Source: Anaplasmataceae bacterium AB001_6
GTDB taxonomy: Bacteria > Pseudomonadota > Alphaproteobacteria > Rickettsiales > Anaplasmataceae
Length of the DNA: 64,000 bases
Direction of reading: 5' to 3'
Assembly (NCBI GenBank): GCA_020002265.1
Contig: CP048228.1
Span: forward strand, 310,001 to 374,000
The position numbers and the translations under genes were made by a program. The notes beneath the pieces were generated by a model. It ran no database searches and was not told the origin of the DNA. It saw nothing but the letters and a program-made list of their open reading frames with translations. This document shows, piece after piece, positions 28,372 to 37,851 of the stretch; positions within the stretch are counted from its first letter, which is position 1; every line of letters starts with the position of its first letter.

Positions 28372-29415
28372 TCAAGTGCCTATTTTTGTTTCAAATATAT
28401 GAGATTTGCTAGTTGAATATTCCCAATTAAAAGGTTTATTAGAGTATAGATTTTTAAAGATATGATTACATGCCATTGCTGTTTCTGAAAAACCTGACAA
28501 TATAAGTTTTAATTTTCCATTATATGATGCAATATCTCCTACTGCATATATTCCTTCAATATTTGTTTCACAATTTGAAAATTCTACAGGTATAGTTCCG
28601 TTTGCAACACTGATATTCCATTTAGCAACTGTACTTAAGTTTTGTTTTAAGCCAAAAAATGGCAAAATATAGTCCAGATCTATTGTCTCGATTTTTGTAT
28701 TATCTATAAGTCCGATAGATTCAAAATCAGCAGAAGAGATATTACCATTTTGATTACTGTTTATCTTGACTATTTTATATGGTATTAAAGGCTTTATAAG
28801 ACCTTTTTGAACTAAATTTTCAAGTTTTTGTTGACTTTCTGGTAAGCATCTTAGTTTATTTCTTCGGTGTACGAAGTATATTTCTTTTGCTTTCTCTGCT
28901 AAATTTAGTGCCCAATCAACAGCGGCGTCACCACCGCCTAAAATCGCAACTCTTTTATTTGTAAATCTATCTATTTTATCTATAGAATACAAAATCGATT
29001 TTCCATTATGTAAATGTTCATCTTCAATAGGTATTTTATTATGCTCAAAATTTCCTGCTCCAATGGCTAATATTATTTTTTTAGATAATATTTCTTCAGT
29101 TTTTGATGTCTTTACTAGAAAGCAGTTATTTTTTTTCTCGATGGATAATACAGTTTGAGAAAGATATACGTTTGGATTAAAAACTTTGCACTGTTTGTAT
29201 AATGCATTAATAAGTTCAAGTGCTTTAATTTTAGGAAATGCTGGGATGTCGTAAATGTATTTATCTGGGTATAAAAAGGAACATTGACCTCCTAGTATAT
29301 CTAGGCTATCAATAACGTTACACTTCATCCCTAGAGTTCCAGCTTGAAATATAGTGAATAATCCTACAGGACCAGCTCCTATTATTGTTATATCTGATAC
29401 ATTTTCATTTGCCAT
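28372..29415 (-). CDS. Ferredoxin--NADP+ reductase, thioredoxin-reductase-like type
   Basis: The FAD motif GAGPVGLFTIFQAG, the NADP motif GGGDAAVDWALNLA and the C-terminal FAD block GIYAVGDIASY are in the order of thioredoxin-reductase-like enzymes. The CxxC redox pair of TrxR is missing; LGGQCSFLYPDKYIYDIP instead matches the ferredoxin/flavodoxin-NADP reductase subgroup common in Alphaproteobacteria and Rickettsiales. It would supply reduced ferredoxin for Fe-S assembly or other reactions. The length of 347 residues is normal. Confidence 0.9.
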   Translation of the reverse strand: MANENVSDITIIGAGPVGLFTIFQAGTLGMKCNVIDSLDILGGQCSFLYPDKYIYDIPAFPKIKALELINALYKQCKVFNPNVYLSQTVLSIEKKNNCFLVKTSKTEEILSKKIILAIGAGNFEHNKIPIEDEHLHNGKSILYSIDKIDRFTNKRVAILGGGDAAVDWALNLAEKAKEIYFVHRRNKLRCLPESQQKLENLVQKGLIKPLIPYKIVKINSNQNGNISSADFESIGLIDNTKIETIDLDYILPFFGLKQNLSTVAKWNISVANGTIPVEFSNCETNIEGIYAVGDIASYNGKLKLILSGFSETAMACNHIFKNLYSNKPFNWEYSTSKSHIFETKIGT

Positions 29416-29840
29416 TTTATATTAATTTATAATTAAAAAATTATACTAATCGAGAAAAATCTATTATATTGCATACTTAGGAATAATTAGACAAAATTTA
29501 GTGAAATATTTCCAGCACAATATAAGTGATAAGTATATAAATTATAATAAATTACTTTATAGAAAACAAAATAAGACAGATTTTTTTTGATGCTTAATAA
29601 ATTGATTGGTATGTTCAAATAATTATATATTTAATGTACTAGTAAATTTCAGAGAAAATTAATCTAAAAATAGTTAATTTAACATTTTTTTTTGTAAAAA
29701 AATATTTTTTTTTAATAAAAAATTTGTTTTTTGTGCTTCGTTATATAATAATATATGACAGCGGAGTTATGAATTTCATATTTATGAATTGGTTTTATCA
29801 GGTATAGATTTTTTATCTGATTCATGCCGGTTGTCTGATT
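29416..29840. other. 425-bp intergenic region between divergent genes
   Basis: Very AT-rich DNA with long A and T runs between the ferredoxin reductase and the ACP-like gene. A TATAAT occurs near 29745 in a gttatataataatatatgac context and could serve rightward transcription. No open frame over 15 codons with a good start, no RNA fold and no repeat was recognised. Confidence 0.3.
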
Positions 29841-30401
29841 ATGTTATTTTTGTTAGCTTCTTGCATACTTTTTGTATTAGTAATTTTAAGTAATATGTCA
29901 GTGATCAGAGTTAAAATGGATCAAACAAATAAAGATGGTGTTGATATTTCAGATGTGAAAGAGATCAATCAAATTATATTGCGTTCTTCTATAGAATTTG
30001 TAGTTAGGGAAGTCTTATACAAAAATGCAGGAGAGTTAACAAAGCCAAAACTAAAAGGTTTGCCAATTGATGCTGGAATACGTGAAAAAGGCGGTGTAGA
30101 TAGTTTGGATACTATTGAAATGATAATGGGAATTGAAGATAAATATAGTATCGCTGTTCCTGATGAAGTGGCAGAAAAGATGGTTAATATTTTAACTATT
30201 GTTGATTATTTGCAAGATAATGTTGCTCAAGATTCATTGATTGCTTCTCATGATGATTTTAGCGATGATTTTTTTGATCTATTGGCCGAAAAATTAGGAT
30301 ATAGATGTCCTCTTGAAAAAGAAATGAAAGATCAGAATAAATTATTATTATTATCTGATGATCAGCAAATAGAAACGGGTGAAAATTGTATTTCTTCGTA
30401 A
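29841..30401 (+). CDS. Acyl-carrier-protein-like protein with N- and C-terminal extensions
   Basis: The core is an ACP: GGVDSLDTIEMIMGIEDKY with the phosphopantetheine serine at residue 88 in the DSL motif, then IAVPDEVAEKM and TIVDYLQDNV. A normal ACP is about 78 residues; this frame has 186. The N-terminal extension includes a hydrophobic stretch (LFLLASCILFVLVIL) if the first ATG is used. Starts at 29895 or 29916 would remove it. A 55-residue acidic tail follows the ACP core. It lies 80 bases upstream of fabF, the usual acpP position, so it could be the main ACP or a specialised one. Confidence 0.7.
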   Translation: MLFLLASCILFVLVILSNMSVIRVKMDQTNKDGVDISDVKEINQIILRSSIEFVVREVLYKNAGELTKPKLKGLPIDAGIREKGGVDSLDTIEMIMGIEDKYSIAVPDEVAEKMVNILTIVDYLQDNVAQDSLIASHDDFSDDFFDLLAEKLGYRCPLEKEMKDQNKLLLLSDDQQIETGENCISS

Positions 30402-30481
30402 TCAAATAGAAAATAAAGATCTCTGGAACGATTTTTTTGTTCATTAATAATAATAGTAAGTTAACGGGGTGATTTTGAAGT

Positions 30482-31783
30482 ATGAGCGATTTAAGTGATA
30501 GCAGGATTGTTATAACGGGGATGGGATTACTCTGTCCTGCTGGTGAGAACGTTAAGGATTCATGGAATGGTATAATTTCTTCTACAAGTTTTACTGATAC
30601 TATAACTTCTTTTGATCCTTCTAGTATGAGAAGTAAAGTTGCAGGTAGTCTTGAAGTATCCAAGAGTTTGGGCTGTGATATCTTTGAGAAAGCCAAAAAG
30701 CTTAAAGCAGAAGAGCAATATGGAATTACTCATTCTGTTGTTAAGGCTTCAGATGAATTTATACTTTATGGTTTGGTTGCAGCGGCTCAAGCGATTGAAG
30801 ACTCTGGATTTGTTGGGTCTGTAGATATGAATCGAGTCGGCTTGACCGTTGGCTCTGGTATAGGTGGGTTACAATATATAGAAAAATCTTGTTTTACTCT
30901 TAAAGATAGGGGAGCCAGACGTATTTCTCCTTATTTTATCCCATCTTCATTGGTCAACCTTTTATCTGGTCAGATATCTATCCAGCATGGTATTATGGGG
31001 CCTTCTGATAGCTGTGTCACTGCATGTGCTACTGGTTGTCACTCTATTATTAATGCGATTCGTATAATCAGACAAGGAGAAGCAGATATAGTAGTGGCTG
31101 GAGGTGCTGAAAGCGCTATATGTGAGATTGGAATTGCTGGATTTGATGCTATGCGTGCACTTAGCTCTAAATTTAATGATACTCCACAAAAAGCTTCTAG
31201 GCCTTGGGATAAAAATAGAGACGGTTTTGTAATGGCCGAAGGTGCCGGAATATTAGTTGTAGAAAGCTATGAAAGCGCTGTACGTCGTGGAGCTAAAATT
31301 TATGCTGAGATTGTCGGTTATGGCTGTTCTTCAGATGCTTTTCATTATGCTGCTCCAAGAGAAGATGGAAGAGGTGCTATTTCCGCAATGCGGAATGCGC
31401 TTAAAAAGGCTGATATATCTGTTGATAAAATAGGATATGTGAATGCTCATGGAACATCTACTCCTGTTGGTGATAAAGCAGAACTCCTTGCGCTTAAAGA
31501 GGTGTTTGGAGAACATTGTAATAATATTGCAGTTTCATCTACTAAATCTTCTATAGGTCATGCTTTAGGTGCTGCAGGAGCTATAGAGACAATATTAACG
31601 ATAATGTCATTAAATAAAGGGATATTACCTCCTACCATTAATTTGGAAGAGCCAGATGATTATGCAGAGGGTATTAATCTTGTGCCTAATTATCCTCAAG
31701 ATAAAGTATATGATTATGCCTTAAAAAATTCTTTTGGCTTTGGTGGAATGAACGCTTCATTGATTTTTAAGAAGATTAGATGA
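30482..31783 (+). CDS. fabF: Beta-ketoacyl-ACP synthase II (FabF)
   Basis: FabF elongates fatty acids by condensing malonyl-ACP with acyl-ACP. The catalytic cysteine is in VTACATGCH, and the histidines are in NAHGTSTPVGD and KSSIGHALGAAGA. The C-terminal NSFGFGGMNAS is standard. The length of 433 residues is slightly above the usual 410-415 because of an insertion around residues 60-90. It forms an operon-like string with the ACP-like gene, mltG and plsY. Confidence 0.95.
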   Translation: MSDLSDSRIVITGMGLLCPAGENVKDSWNGIISSTSFTDTITSFDPSSMRSKVAGSLEVSKSLGCDIFEKAKKLKAEEQYGITHSVVKASDEFILYGLVAAAQAIEDSGFVGSVDMNRVGLTVGSGIGGLQYIEKSCFTLKDRGARRISPYFIPSSLVNLLSGQISIQHGIMGPSDSCVTACATGCHSIINAIRIIRQGEADIVVAGGAESAICEIGIAGFDAMRALSSKFNDTPQKASRPWDKNRDGFVMAEGAGILVVESYESAVRRGAKIYAEIVGYGCSSDAFHYAAPREDGRGAISAMRNALKKADISVDKIGYVNAHGTSTPVGDKAELLALKEVFGEHCNNIAVSSTKSSIGHALGAAGAIETILTIMSLNKGILPPTINLEEPDDYAEGINLVPNYPQDKVYDYALKNSFGFGGMNASLIFKKIR

Positions 31784-31823
31784 ATCAAGACTTTTTTTTT
31801 AGAAGTATTACTTTTTTTTTGAC

Positions 31824-32801
31824 TTGATTTTTGTTTATTTTCTTGTCTTCATTTGCTCTTTTTTTTTCTACGGAGCTTATTTTTTATCCTCTAATGTATT
31901 ACCAGATTTAGATTACGCTGCCAAAGTGAAAATCGATATTCCTTCTGGACGTTCTATGACTGCAATAGCTGATCAATTTAAAGATGAGGGAATTATCGAT
32001 AGTGTATTTTCTTTGAGATTGTTCTCTTTTATTTTAGGTGTAGAAGATTGTTATAAAGCGGGACATTTCATCATTGATAGTGATATGATGGTATATGATG
32101 TAATATATAAAATGGTCAATGGTATTACTGATCTTATCAAAATACAATTACCTGAGGGGCTATCTAATTATCAAGTGATAGATCGTATTATGTCTGATAG
32201 TGATTATAATGGCGTGATAAATGATCTGACTGATCTTCCTACACAGTATCTTTTTCCTAGTACTTATTATTTTGAAAAATATTCAAAAATGAGTGAGATA
32301 ATAAATTTTATGTCAAGGGAAGGCAGCGAAGCAGTAAGTAAAGCGCTAAATGGACGAAAAATGCCTCCTAAAATTAATAATGTGGAAAAATTACTTATTC
32401 TTGCATCTATTGTTGAAAAAGAAAGAGGAGTGGAAGATGACCCTAGGATCATTGCTGGTGTTTTTATTAATCGCTTGAAAATAAATATGCGCTTAGATTC
32501 TGATCCCACTTTAATATTTGCTTTAACTGGTGGTTCTGGAAATTTAGAAAGAAGACTTACGGACAAAGATAAACTATATGATAATCCTTTTAATACATAC
32601 AAAAAATATGGTTTACCACCACAGATGATTGCAAATCCAAGTTTAGAAAGCATTATTGCTGTTTTAGAATATGCACATCATAATTATTATTATTTTGTTT
32701 CTAATGGGTATAACAAACATAATTTTGCAACAACACTAGCAGAGCAAAATGAAAATATCAAAGAATTTAAAAGAGTTCAGAGAGCCAAGAGATTTTCATA
32801 A
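31824..32801 (+). CDS. mltG: Endolytic murein transglycosylase MltG
   Basis: MltG cleaves nascent glycan strands and sets their length. A single N-terminal membrane segment (FVYFLVFICSFFFYGAYFL) precedes the YceG/LysM-like region and the catalytic domain, with glutamate in ASIVEKERGVEDD. The motifs GVFINRL, LDSDPTLIFAL, NPFNTYKKYGLPP and YYYFVSNGYNKHNFA are all typical. The start is TTG, since no ATG precedes the membrane segment. It sits directly after fabF, a common alphaproteobacterial arrangement. Confidence 0.93.
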   Translation: MIFVYFLVFICSFFFYGAYFLSSNVLPDLDYAAKVKIDIPSGRSMTAIADQFKDEGIIDSVFSLRLFSFILGVEDCYKAGHFIIDSDMMVYDVIYKMVNGITDLIKIQLPEGLSNYQVIDRIMSDSDYNGVINDLTDLPTQYLFPSTYYFEKYSKMSEIINFMSREGSEAVSKALNGRKMPPKINNVEKLLILASIVEKERGVEDDPRIIAGVFINRLKINMRLDSDPTLIFALTGGSGNLERRLTDKDKLYDNPFNTYKKYGLPPQMIANPSLESIIAVLEYAHHNYYYFVSNGYNKHNFATTLAEQNENIKEFKRVQRAKRFS

Positions 32802-32868
32802 AGTTGATGAAATATCTTAAAGTATGTTATAAACGACCGTTATTAAAGTTATTTGATTTTAAATCATT

Positions 32869-33471
32869 ATGTTTCCTATTTACTCATATCAATCTTTTAT
32901 ATTTATTTTGCTTGTGTATATAGTGGGTTCTATTCCATTTGGATTGCTTTATATTCGTTTTTTTTATAAAAAGGATTTGAGAAAAATTGGCTCTGGTAAT
33001 ATAGGTGCGACAAATGTTTATAGGACAGCAGGTTTATTTGCTGCCTTGGTAGTTTTTTTTTGTGATTTTTTTAAAACAGTTATTCCTATATTATTAGCTA
33101 AATATTATCTTCACTTAGAAGATGTATACTTGCTACATATTCTTTTTGCGTCTGTGTTGGGTCACATATTTCCTATTTTTTTGAAATTCAAAGGCGGTAA
33201 GGGGGTTGCCAGTATTATTTCTGGATGCCTTATAATACAACCAATGATAACATTGTGTGCATGTGTAATATGGCTGGGAATTTTTTTATTTTTTCGCTAT
33301 TCTTCTCTGGCAAGTATATCTAGTGTTTTGACAATATTATTTGGTAGCGTGATTTTTCTTGATAATAAACTAGATATTGGACTAATTCTCTCCATGAGTA
33401 TTGTTATAATATATAGACATAAAAGCAATATCTTCAACTTAATAGAAGGAAAAGAAAGAAAGATTAAGTGA
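32869..33471 (+). CDS. plsY: Acyl-phosphate glycerol-3-phosphate acyltransferase PlsY
   Basis: PlsY makes lysophosphatidic acid from acyl-phosphate and G3P in the inner membrane. The signature GSIPFGLL, the loop KIGSGNIGATNVYRTAG and the motif LKFKGGKGVA are conserved. The 200 residues hold about five hydrophobic spans. It is convergent with mrdA; the stops are three bases apart. Confidence 0.95.
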   Translation: MFPIYSYQSFIFILLVYIVGSIPFGLLYIRFFYKKDLRKIGSGNIGATNVYRTAGLFAALVVFFCDFFKTVIPILLAKYYLHLEDVYLLHILFASVLGHIFPIFLKFKGGKGVASIISGCLIIQPMITLCACVIWLGIFLFFRYSSLASISSVLTILFGSVIFLDNKLDIGLILSMSIVIIYRHKSNIFNLIEGKERKIK

Positions 33472-33474
33472 TAT

Positions 33475-35232
33475 CTATAATATCTGCGATAAATAAGTAC
33501 TGATATCTTTAGCTATTCTTGTTGCTCTTACTGATGAATTGACATTATTGTTCTCCAGAACGACAGAAATTACATATTGTTCATTATTAGATTCCATGAA
33601 TCCAGTAAAAATGGAGTGATTATCTTTATTCTGATTTTGTACTGTTCCTGTTTTACCTCCCGTGACAAAATTTTTACTGTAGAAACTTCTTGCTGTCCCG
33701 TAAGGTTCAGAGACAACACTTATCATAGCTTGTTTAATAATGCTTAATGTTCTTTCACTGATGTTTAATTTTTCAAAACTTCTTTTTTCATTGAATAAAA
33801 AAACAGGATTAATCTTTTTAGCACTGACTATTCTAGCTGTCATAATTATCATCTGCATGGGAGTTATTGAGATGTATCCTTGCCCGATGCTAAGGTTAAT
33901 TCGATCTCCTAGATACCATGGGATATTATTGTCTTTTATCCACTGTTGATTTGGAACTATTCCAGTATTTTCTTCCTTCAATCTTGTATGTCTGCAATGT
34001 TTACCTAATCCAAGCTCAGTTGCTATTTTGTGTATTGAATCTATAGTTTTTATCCGTTTTATCATTTGGTATATGTACACGTTACAGGAGCAAGAAATTG
34101 CTTTATACAGATTCAGTTTTCCATGTCCCGTTTTTTTCCAGCAATGGTATTCACGATCTCCGACAGTAACTTTGCCAGTGCATTCAATTTCTTCTTCAGG
34201 TGATATTAGATTTTCTTCTAATAAAGCTATTGCTATAACCAACTTAAACGTTGATCCAGGAGATATTCTTGATGATAAAAATCTGTTTAACATAGGTTTT
34301 TTTATATCTTGCATAGATTTTTTCCATAAATCGTCAGAAATGATTGAAGTGAAAGTATTATTATCATATGAAGGGGTATTAACCATGGAAAGAATCTCCC
34401 CATTTCTTGTATTCATAACACCTGCAGATGCTCCGCTAGCAATTACTAGATCATTAAGTAATTTATAAATATAAGACTGTAACTCTATATCTATAGAAAG
34501 TACTATTTGATTTCCAGATGTTGCATCTAATTTTGATAATTCTCGTACTGTTACACCGTGAGAATTGACTTCATTTTGTATAAATCCTTGCGTACCTTTC
34601 AAAGTTTCTTCATGTATGTATTCTATTCCGCTTGATCCTATTACTTCTCTTGCACTGAGATTATAAAACAGCTTTGATCCACCATAGAAATTTCTAACAT
34701 ATCCTATTAAATGAGATATAATAGATGCATATGGATAGGATCTTTTATAGTATGGTTCTATGTATACCCCTTTTAAATTTGAGCTGTTGATTTCTACTTT
34801 GATTATATCTTCCCATGACGCATTACCTATTAATATGATTGGTTTATGTGTTTTAGAAGAATTTTTTTGAATTGCTAATTTCTCTTGCTCTGAAATATCA
34901 ATTACTGAAAGGATATCTTGTAATATATTTTTGTTATCAGATGGAATAGAAGGGTCATATATGATACTGTGGCATAATTTGTTATTAGCGATTACTTTCA
35001 TATTCCTATCTAATATATTGCCTCTTAAAGGGTATATTACGGATGTTCTAGTTCTATTAAGATCTGATAATAGTTTATATTTATTACCTTTTACCATTTG
35101 TAGATAATATAATCTACTTAATAAAATGAGCTGAGATGATAAAAATAGAGATGAAATTATGAATCTTCTTCTACTAAAAATCTTCTTTTCTGTCATTTTT
35201 TCATATTTATATGAGAAAGAAGTGTTTTTCAT
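33475..35232 (-). CDS. mrdA: Penicillin-binding protein 2 (MrdA), peptidoglycan transpeptidase
   Basis: PBP2 cross-links peptidoglycan during elongation with RodA. One N-terminal membrane segment (residues about 24-42) is followed by the dimerisation domain (RGNILDRN, REVIGSSGIEYIHE). The transpeptidase domain has the SxxK motif STFK at 327-330, SCN in SCSCNVY, and KTGT near residue 540. The length of 585 residues is typical. The upstream small gene overlaps its start by 26 bp. Confidence 0.95.
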   Translation of the reverse strand: MKNTSFSYKYEKMTEKKIFSRRRFIISSLFLSSQLILLSRLYYLQMVKGNKYKLLSDLNRTRTSVIYPLRGNILDRNMKVIANNKLCHSIIYDPSIPSDNKNILQDILSVIDISEQEKLAIQKNSSKTHKPIILIGNASWEDIIKVEINSSNLKGVYIEPYYKRSYPYASIISHLIGYVRNFYGGSKLFYNLSAREVIGSSGIEYIHEETLKGTQGFIQNEVNSHGVTVRELSKLDATSGNQIVLSIDIELQSYIYKLLNDLVIASGASAGVMNTRNGEILSMVNTPSYDNNTFTSIISDDLWKKSMQDIKKPMLNRFLSSRISPGSTFKLVIAIALLEENLISPEEEIECTGKVTVGDREYHCWKKTGHGKLNLYKAISCSCNVYIYQMIKRIKTIDSIHKIATELGLGKHCRHTRLKEENTGIVPNQQWIKDNNIPWYLGDRINLSIGQGYISITPMQMIIMTARIVSAKKINPVFLFNEKRSFEKLNISERTLSIIKQAMISVVSEPYGTARSFYSKNFVTGGKTGTVQNQNKDNHSIFTGFMESNNEQYVISVVLENNNVNSSVRATRIAKDISTYLSQIL

Positions 35233-35425
35233 TTGCTACGATTTTATCAGGTTTATCAATTGATATTATGCTGACCTTATTTGTTCCTTGAAAAGGATAG
35301 CTTGTTTTATTTGCTGTGTTTCTCTTTCTATTTTTAGATGATACAGTATAAATTTTGGGGATAATGCTTAGTGATATCAAGCATAGACCATAGACCATAA
35401 AAGATCTCCTGCTATATTTCATCAT
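35207..35425 (-). CDS. Small protein with Tat-like N-terminus, overlapping mrdA
   Basis: A 72-residue frame starting with a twin-arginine pattern (YSRRSFMVYGLCLISLSII) followed by a basic, polar tail. It overlaps the mrdA start by 26 bp in another frame, so its translation would be coupled to mrdA. No family was recognised. mreD often lies upstream of mrdA, but this protein is far too short and has only one hydrophobic span. It could be a real small protein or the leftover N-terminus of a lost gene. Confidence 0.4.
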   Translation of the reverse strand: MMKYSRRSFMVYGLCLISLSIIPKIYTVSSKNRKRNTANKTSYPFQGTNKVSIISIDKPDKIVANEKHFFLI

Positions 35426-35585
35426 AAATACGGCTACCTAAAACAAGATTATAACACATCAATTTTAGTGATTACTTTTCGTGAGCAAAACACAACCAAT
35501 CCTATTTTATATATTTTTTGCTTTCTAGTATAGGGCTATAGGCATAAAATTAGAATTTTCTTATTTCTAGAGAATAATAACATTA

Positions 35586-36968
35586 ATGCCTCATAAGAAT
35601 AATTACGATTTTAAGATCTTTGTTTTAAAATGCTTTAAAGAATTGTTTCCTAATACACAATTTCATGAATCTTGGCATTTAGACTTAATACTTGATCATA
35701 TCGAGGCTGTAGAAAATTTTAAAATAAAGAGATCAATTATAAATATGCCACCTCGTAGTATGAAATCTTTTTTTTTTAGTATTGTTTTTCCTGCTTGGCT
35801 TATGGGAAACGACCCATCGCTTAATATTATTGTAGCTAGTTATTCATATGGATTGAGTATTAAGCATTCTTTGGATACTCGATATATTATGAGTTCGGCT
35901 TGGTATAAAGAAATGTTTCCAGATACAATCATCAGTTGTGATCAAAACACTAAGATAAAATTTAAAACTAGTCAGCATGGTTTTCGGCTAGCTGCATCAA
36001 CAGGGAGTTACCTTATAGGAGAAGGTGCAGATGTAATAATAGCAGATGATCCTATTACTCCAATGCAAGTGAACAGTGAGAATACTAGGGAAAAAAATAT
36101 AGAATGGTTTGAAAGCTCTTTGATGACAAGGTTAAATAATTTTAAAAATGGTAGGGTTGTGGTTGTTATGCATAGATTACATGATGAAGACCTTACAGGT
36201 TATCTTATAAAGAAAGATAATTTTCACTGGAACAAATTAATTATTCCATTTTTAGTTGAAGAAAAAGACAAGATATACAAATCAGTTAATGATGATTCTT
36301 TATTGTGTTCTCTTAAAGAAGGGGATGTTATGAATCCTAATTTATACTGCAAAAGAGATGTATTAGATATCAAAAAAGAACTTAGTACTCATGTTTTTAA
36401 TACTCAATATCAGCAAAATCCAAATAGGAATAATAAATCCATTATAAAGTATGAGTGGTTTAAAAAATTTAAAGAGTATCCGGATTTACCTTATAAAGTT
36501 GTTTATAGCTGTGATACATCAGTATCTGAAAATGGAGATTATTCTGTTTTTATTAAAATTCACATAAAAAATGAGCTGTTTTATATAATAGATATTATAA
36601 GAGAAAAATGCGATTATGTTCGGTTGAAAAGGATAGCACAAGATGTTTTTAGTAATTCACAGGTTGATAAAATTATCATAGAAAATAAATCTAGCGGGGA
36701 AATTCTTATACAAGAATTATCTAAGATAATAAATACACCGATAATTAAAATTAATCCTTCGATATCAAAATTACATAGAGTAGAAAAAGCTTTAGGTGTT
36801 TTGGAATCAGGACGCGTATTATTACCTGAAAAATCTTCTTGGTTATATGAGTTTGAGAAAGAATTGTGTGATTTCCCTAATGGAAAATATGATGATCAAG
36901 TTGATGCTTTATCACAATTCATAAATTGGTATAAGGGTAATAGCGAGAGTTATATCAGAAGTTTATAG
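35586..36968 (+). CDS. Phage/GTA-type terminase large subunit
   Basis: The ATPase domain has a Walker A variant (PPRSMKS, residues 55-61), a Walker B (VIIADD, 150-155) and an arginine-rich coupling region. The C-terminal RNase H-like nuclease has SCDTSVSENGDYSVF, KIIIENKSSGE and the acidic DDQVDALSQF. Length 460 residues, intact. Terminases package DNA into phage or gene-transfer-agent heads. No portal, capsid or protease gene lies beside it; neighbours are mrdA and a COQ9-family gene. This matches the scattered GTA genes reported in Rickettsiales, though a phage relic is equally possible. Confidence 0.88.
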   Translation: MPHKNNYDFKIFVLKCFKELFPNTQFHESWHLDLILDHIEAVENFKIKRSIINMPPRSMKSFFFSIVFPAWLMGNDPSLNIIVASYSYGLSIKHSLDTRYIMSSAWYKEMFPDTIISCDQNTKIKFKTSQHGFRLAASTGSYLIGEGADVIIADDPITPMQVNSENTREKNIEWFESSLMTRLNNFKNGRVVVVMHRLHDEDLTGYLIKKDNFHWNKLIIPFLVEEKDKIYKSVNDDSLLCSLKEGDVMNPNLYCKRDVLDIKKELSTHVFNTQYQQNPNRNNKSIIKYEWFKKFKEYPDLPYKVVYSCDTSVSENGDYSVFIKIHIKNELFYIIDIIREKCDYVRLKRIAQDVFSNSQVDKIIIENKSSGEILIQELSKIINTPIIKINPSISKLHRVEKALGVLESGRVLLPEKSSWLYEFEKELCDFPNGKYDDQVDALSQFINWYKGNSESYIRSL

Positions 36969-37111
36969 AATTTTTGGAGCGATTTGTCTCTATAATCATA
37001 TTTATATTTATTTTGATTATCTCAGGATAATAAGTTGTATTTAACCATTATGAATTATATTGAGTAAATGTTTTTTATCATGTAGAGTATTATACTTCCT
37101 TTATAGAAATT

Positions 37112-37711
37112 ATGTTTGCTAAAATGTGTGACACCAATCGTAATATAAAAATTGTTATTAAAAAATTTCTTGAGGTGATACCAATACAGGGAATAAGCGA
37201 TGATGCATTTGAAACCCTTTGTATTGCAGAAGGTAGAGTAGACATTTTTTTATATTTTGAAAGGTCGGTTGATAAGCTTTTGAAATATATTGAGCAAACT
37301 ATAGATAAAGAAATGATCAATAATTTTGATAGTGCAGAATGTGATAAAATGCATCAAAAGATAATTTCTTTGTTACAGTCTAGGCTTAAAATTTATGCTA
37401 AGATGGATAATTATCGCGAATATCTTAATGAATCTATGCAATACTATTCATTAAAAATAAATAGTAAAAATGCGTATTTAATATCTGACATAATATGGAA
37501 CACAATAAAAGATAGTTCAACAGATTTTAATTTTTATACAAAAAGAATAATTCTGGGTTTTGTTTACTTTAAGGTCATTAAATTTTTTATTAATGATTAT
37601 TCATGTGATCATGAAGAATCATTTAAATACTTAGAGCAAAAAATACAGAGTGTCTTAAAAATCAACAGCATAAAATTCAAACTGAAAAATGTATTTACTT
37701 CTTGTAAATAG
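37112..37711 (+). CDS. COQ9-family ubiquinone biosynthesis protein
   Basis: The C-terminal signature DSSTDFNFYTKRIILGFVYFKVIKFF is the diagnostic COQ9 block (family: STDxNxYTKR). The rest is helical and TetR-like, as in the family. COQ9 binds lipids and assists COQ7-dependent hydroxylation in ubiquinone synthesis. The 199-residue length is close to bacterial members. An N-terminal helix (FAKMCDTNRNIKIVIKKFLEV) is less conserved. Ubiquinone would feed oxidative respiration, and possibly the nitrate reductase at the far end of the window. Confidence 0.85.
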   Translation: MFAKMCDTNRNIKIVIKKFLEVIPIQGISDDAFETLCIAEGRVDIFLYFERSVDKLLKYIEQTIDKEMINNFDSAECDKMHQKIISLLQSRLKIYAKMDNYREYLNESMQYYSLKINSKNAYLISDIIWNTIKDSSTDFNFYTKRIILGFVYFKVIKFFINDYSCDHEESFKYLEQKIQSVLKINSIKFKLKNVFTSCK

Positions 37712-37821
37712 CTACTGATAATAGAATATTTGTAAATAAAAGCGCTTTTTACCACCTAAAATAGAATAGGTAAATTGAATTCTCTCATAAGTTGTGTTAT
37801 ATCCTATCTTGGTCTGATGTG

Positions 37822-37846
37822 AATTTGTGAATTAATTATACAAATT
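37822..37846. promoter_or_regulatory. Perfect inverted repeat, candidate operator of the S24 repressor
   Basis: AATTTGT at 37822-37828 and ACAAATT at 37840-37846 are exact inverted arms around an 11-base AT-rich spacer, itself partly symmetric (gaattaattat). The repeat ends five bases before the ATG of the repressor gene. This placement suits autorepression by the encoded HTH protein. It is only a sequence-based proposal; short palindromes are common in AT-rich DNA. Confidence 0.4.
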
Positions 37847-37851
37847 AGATT

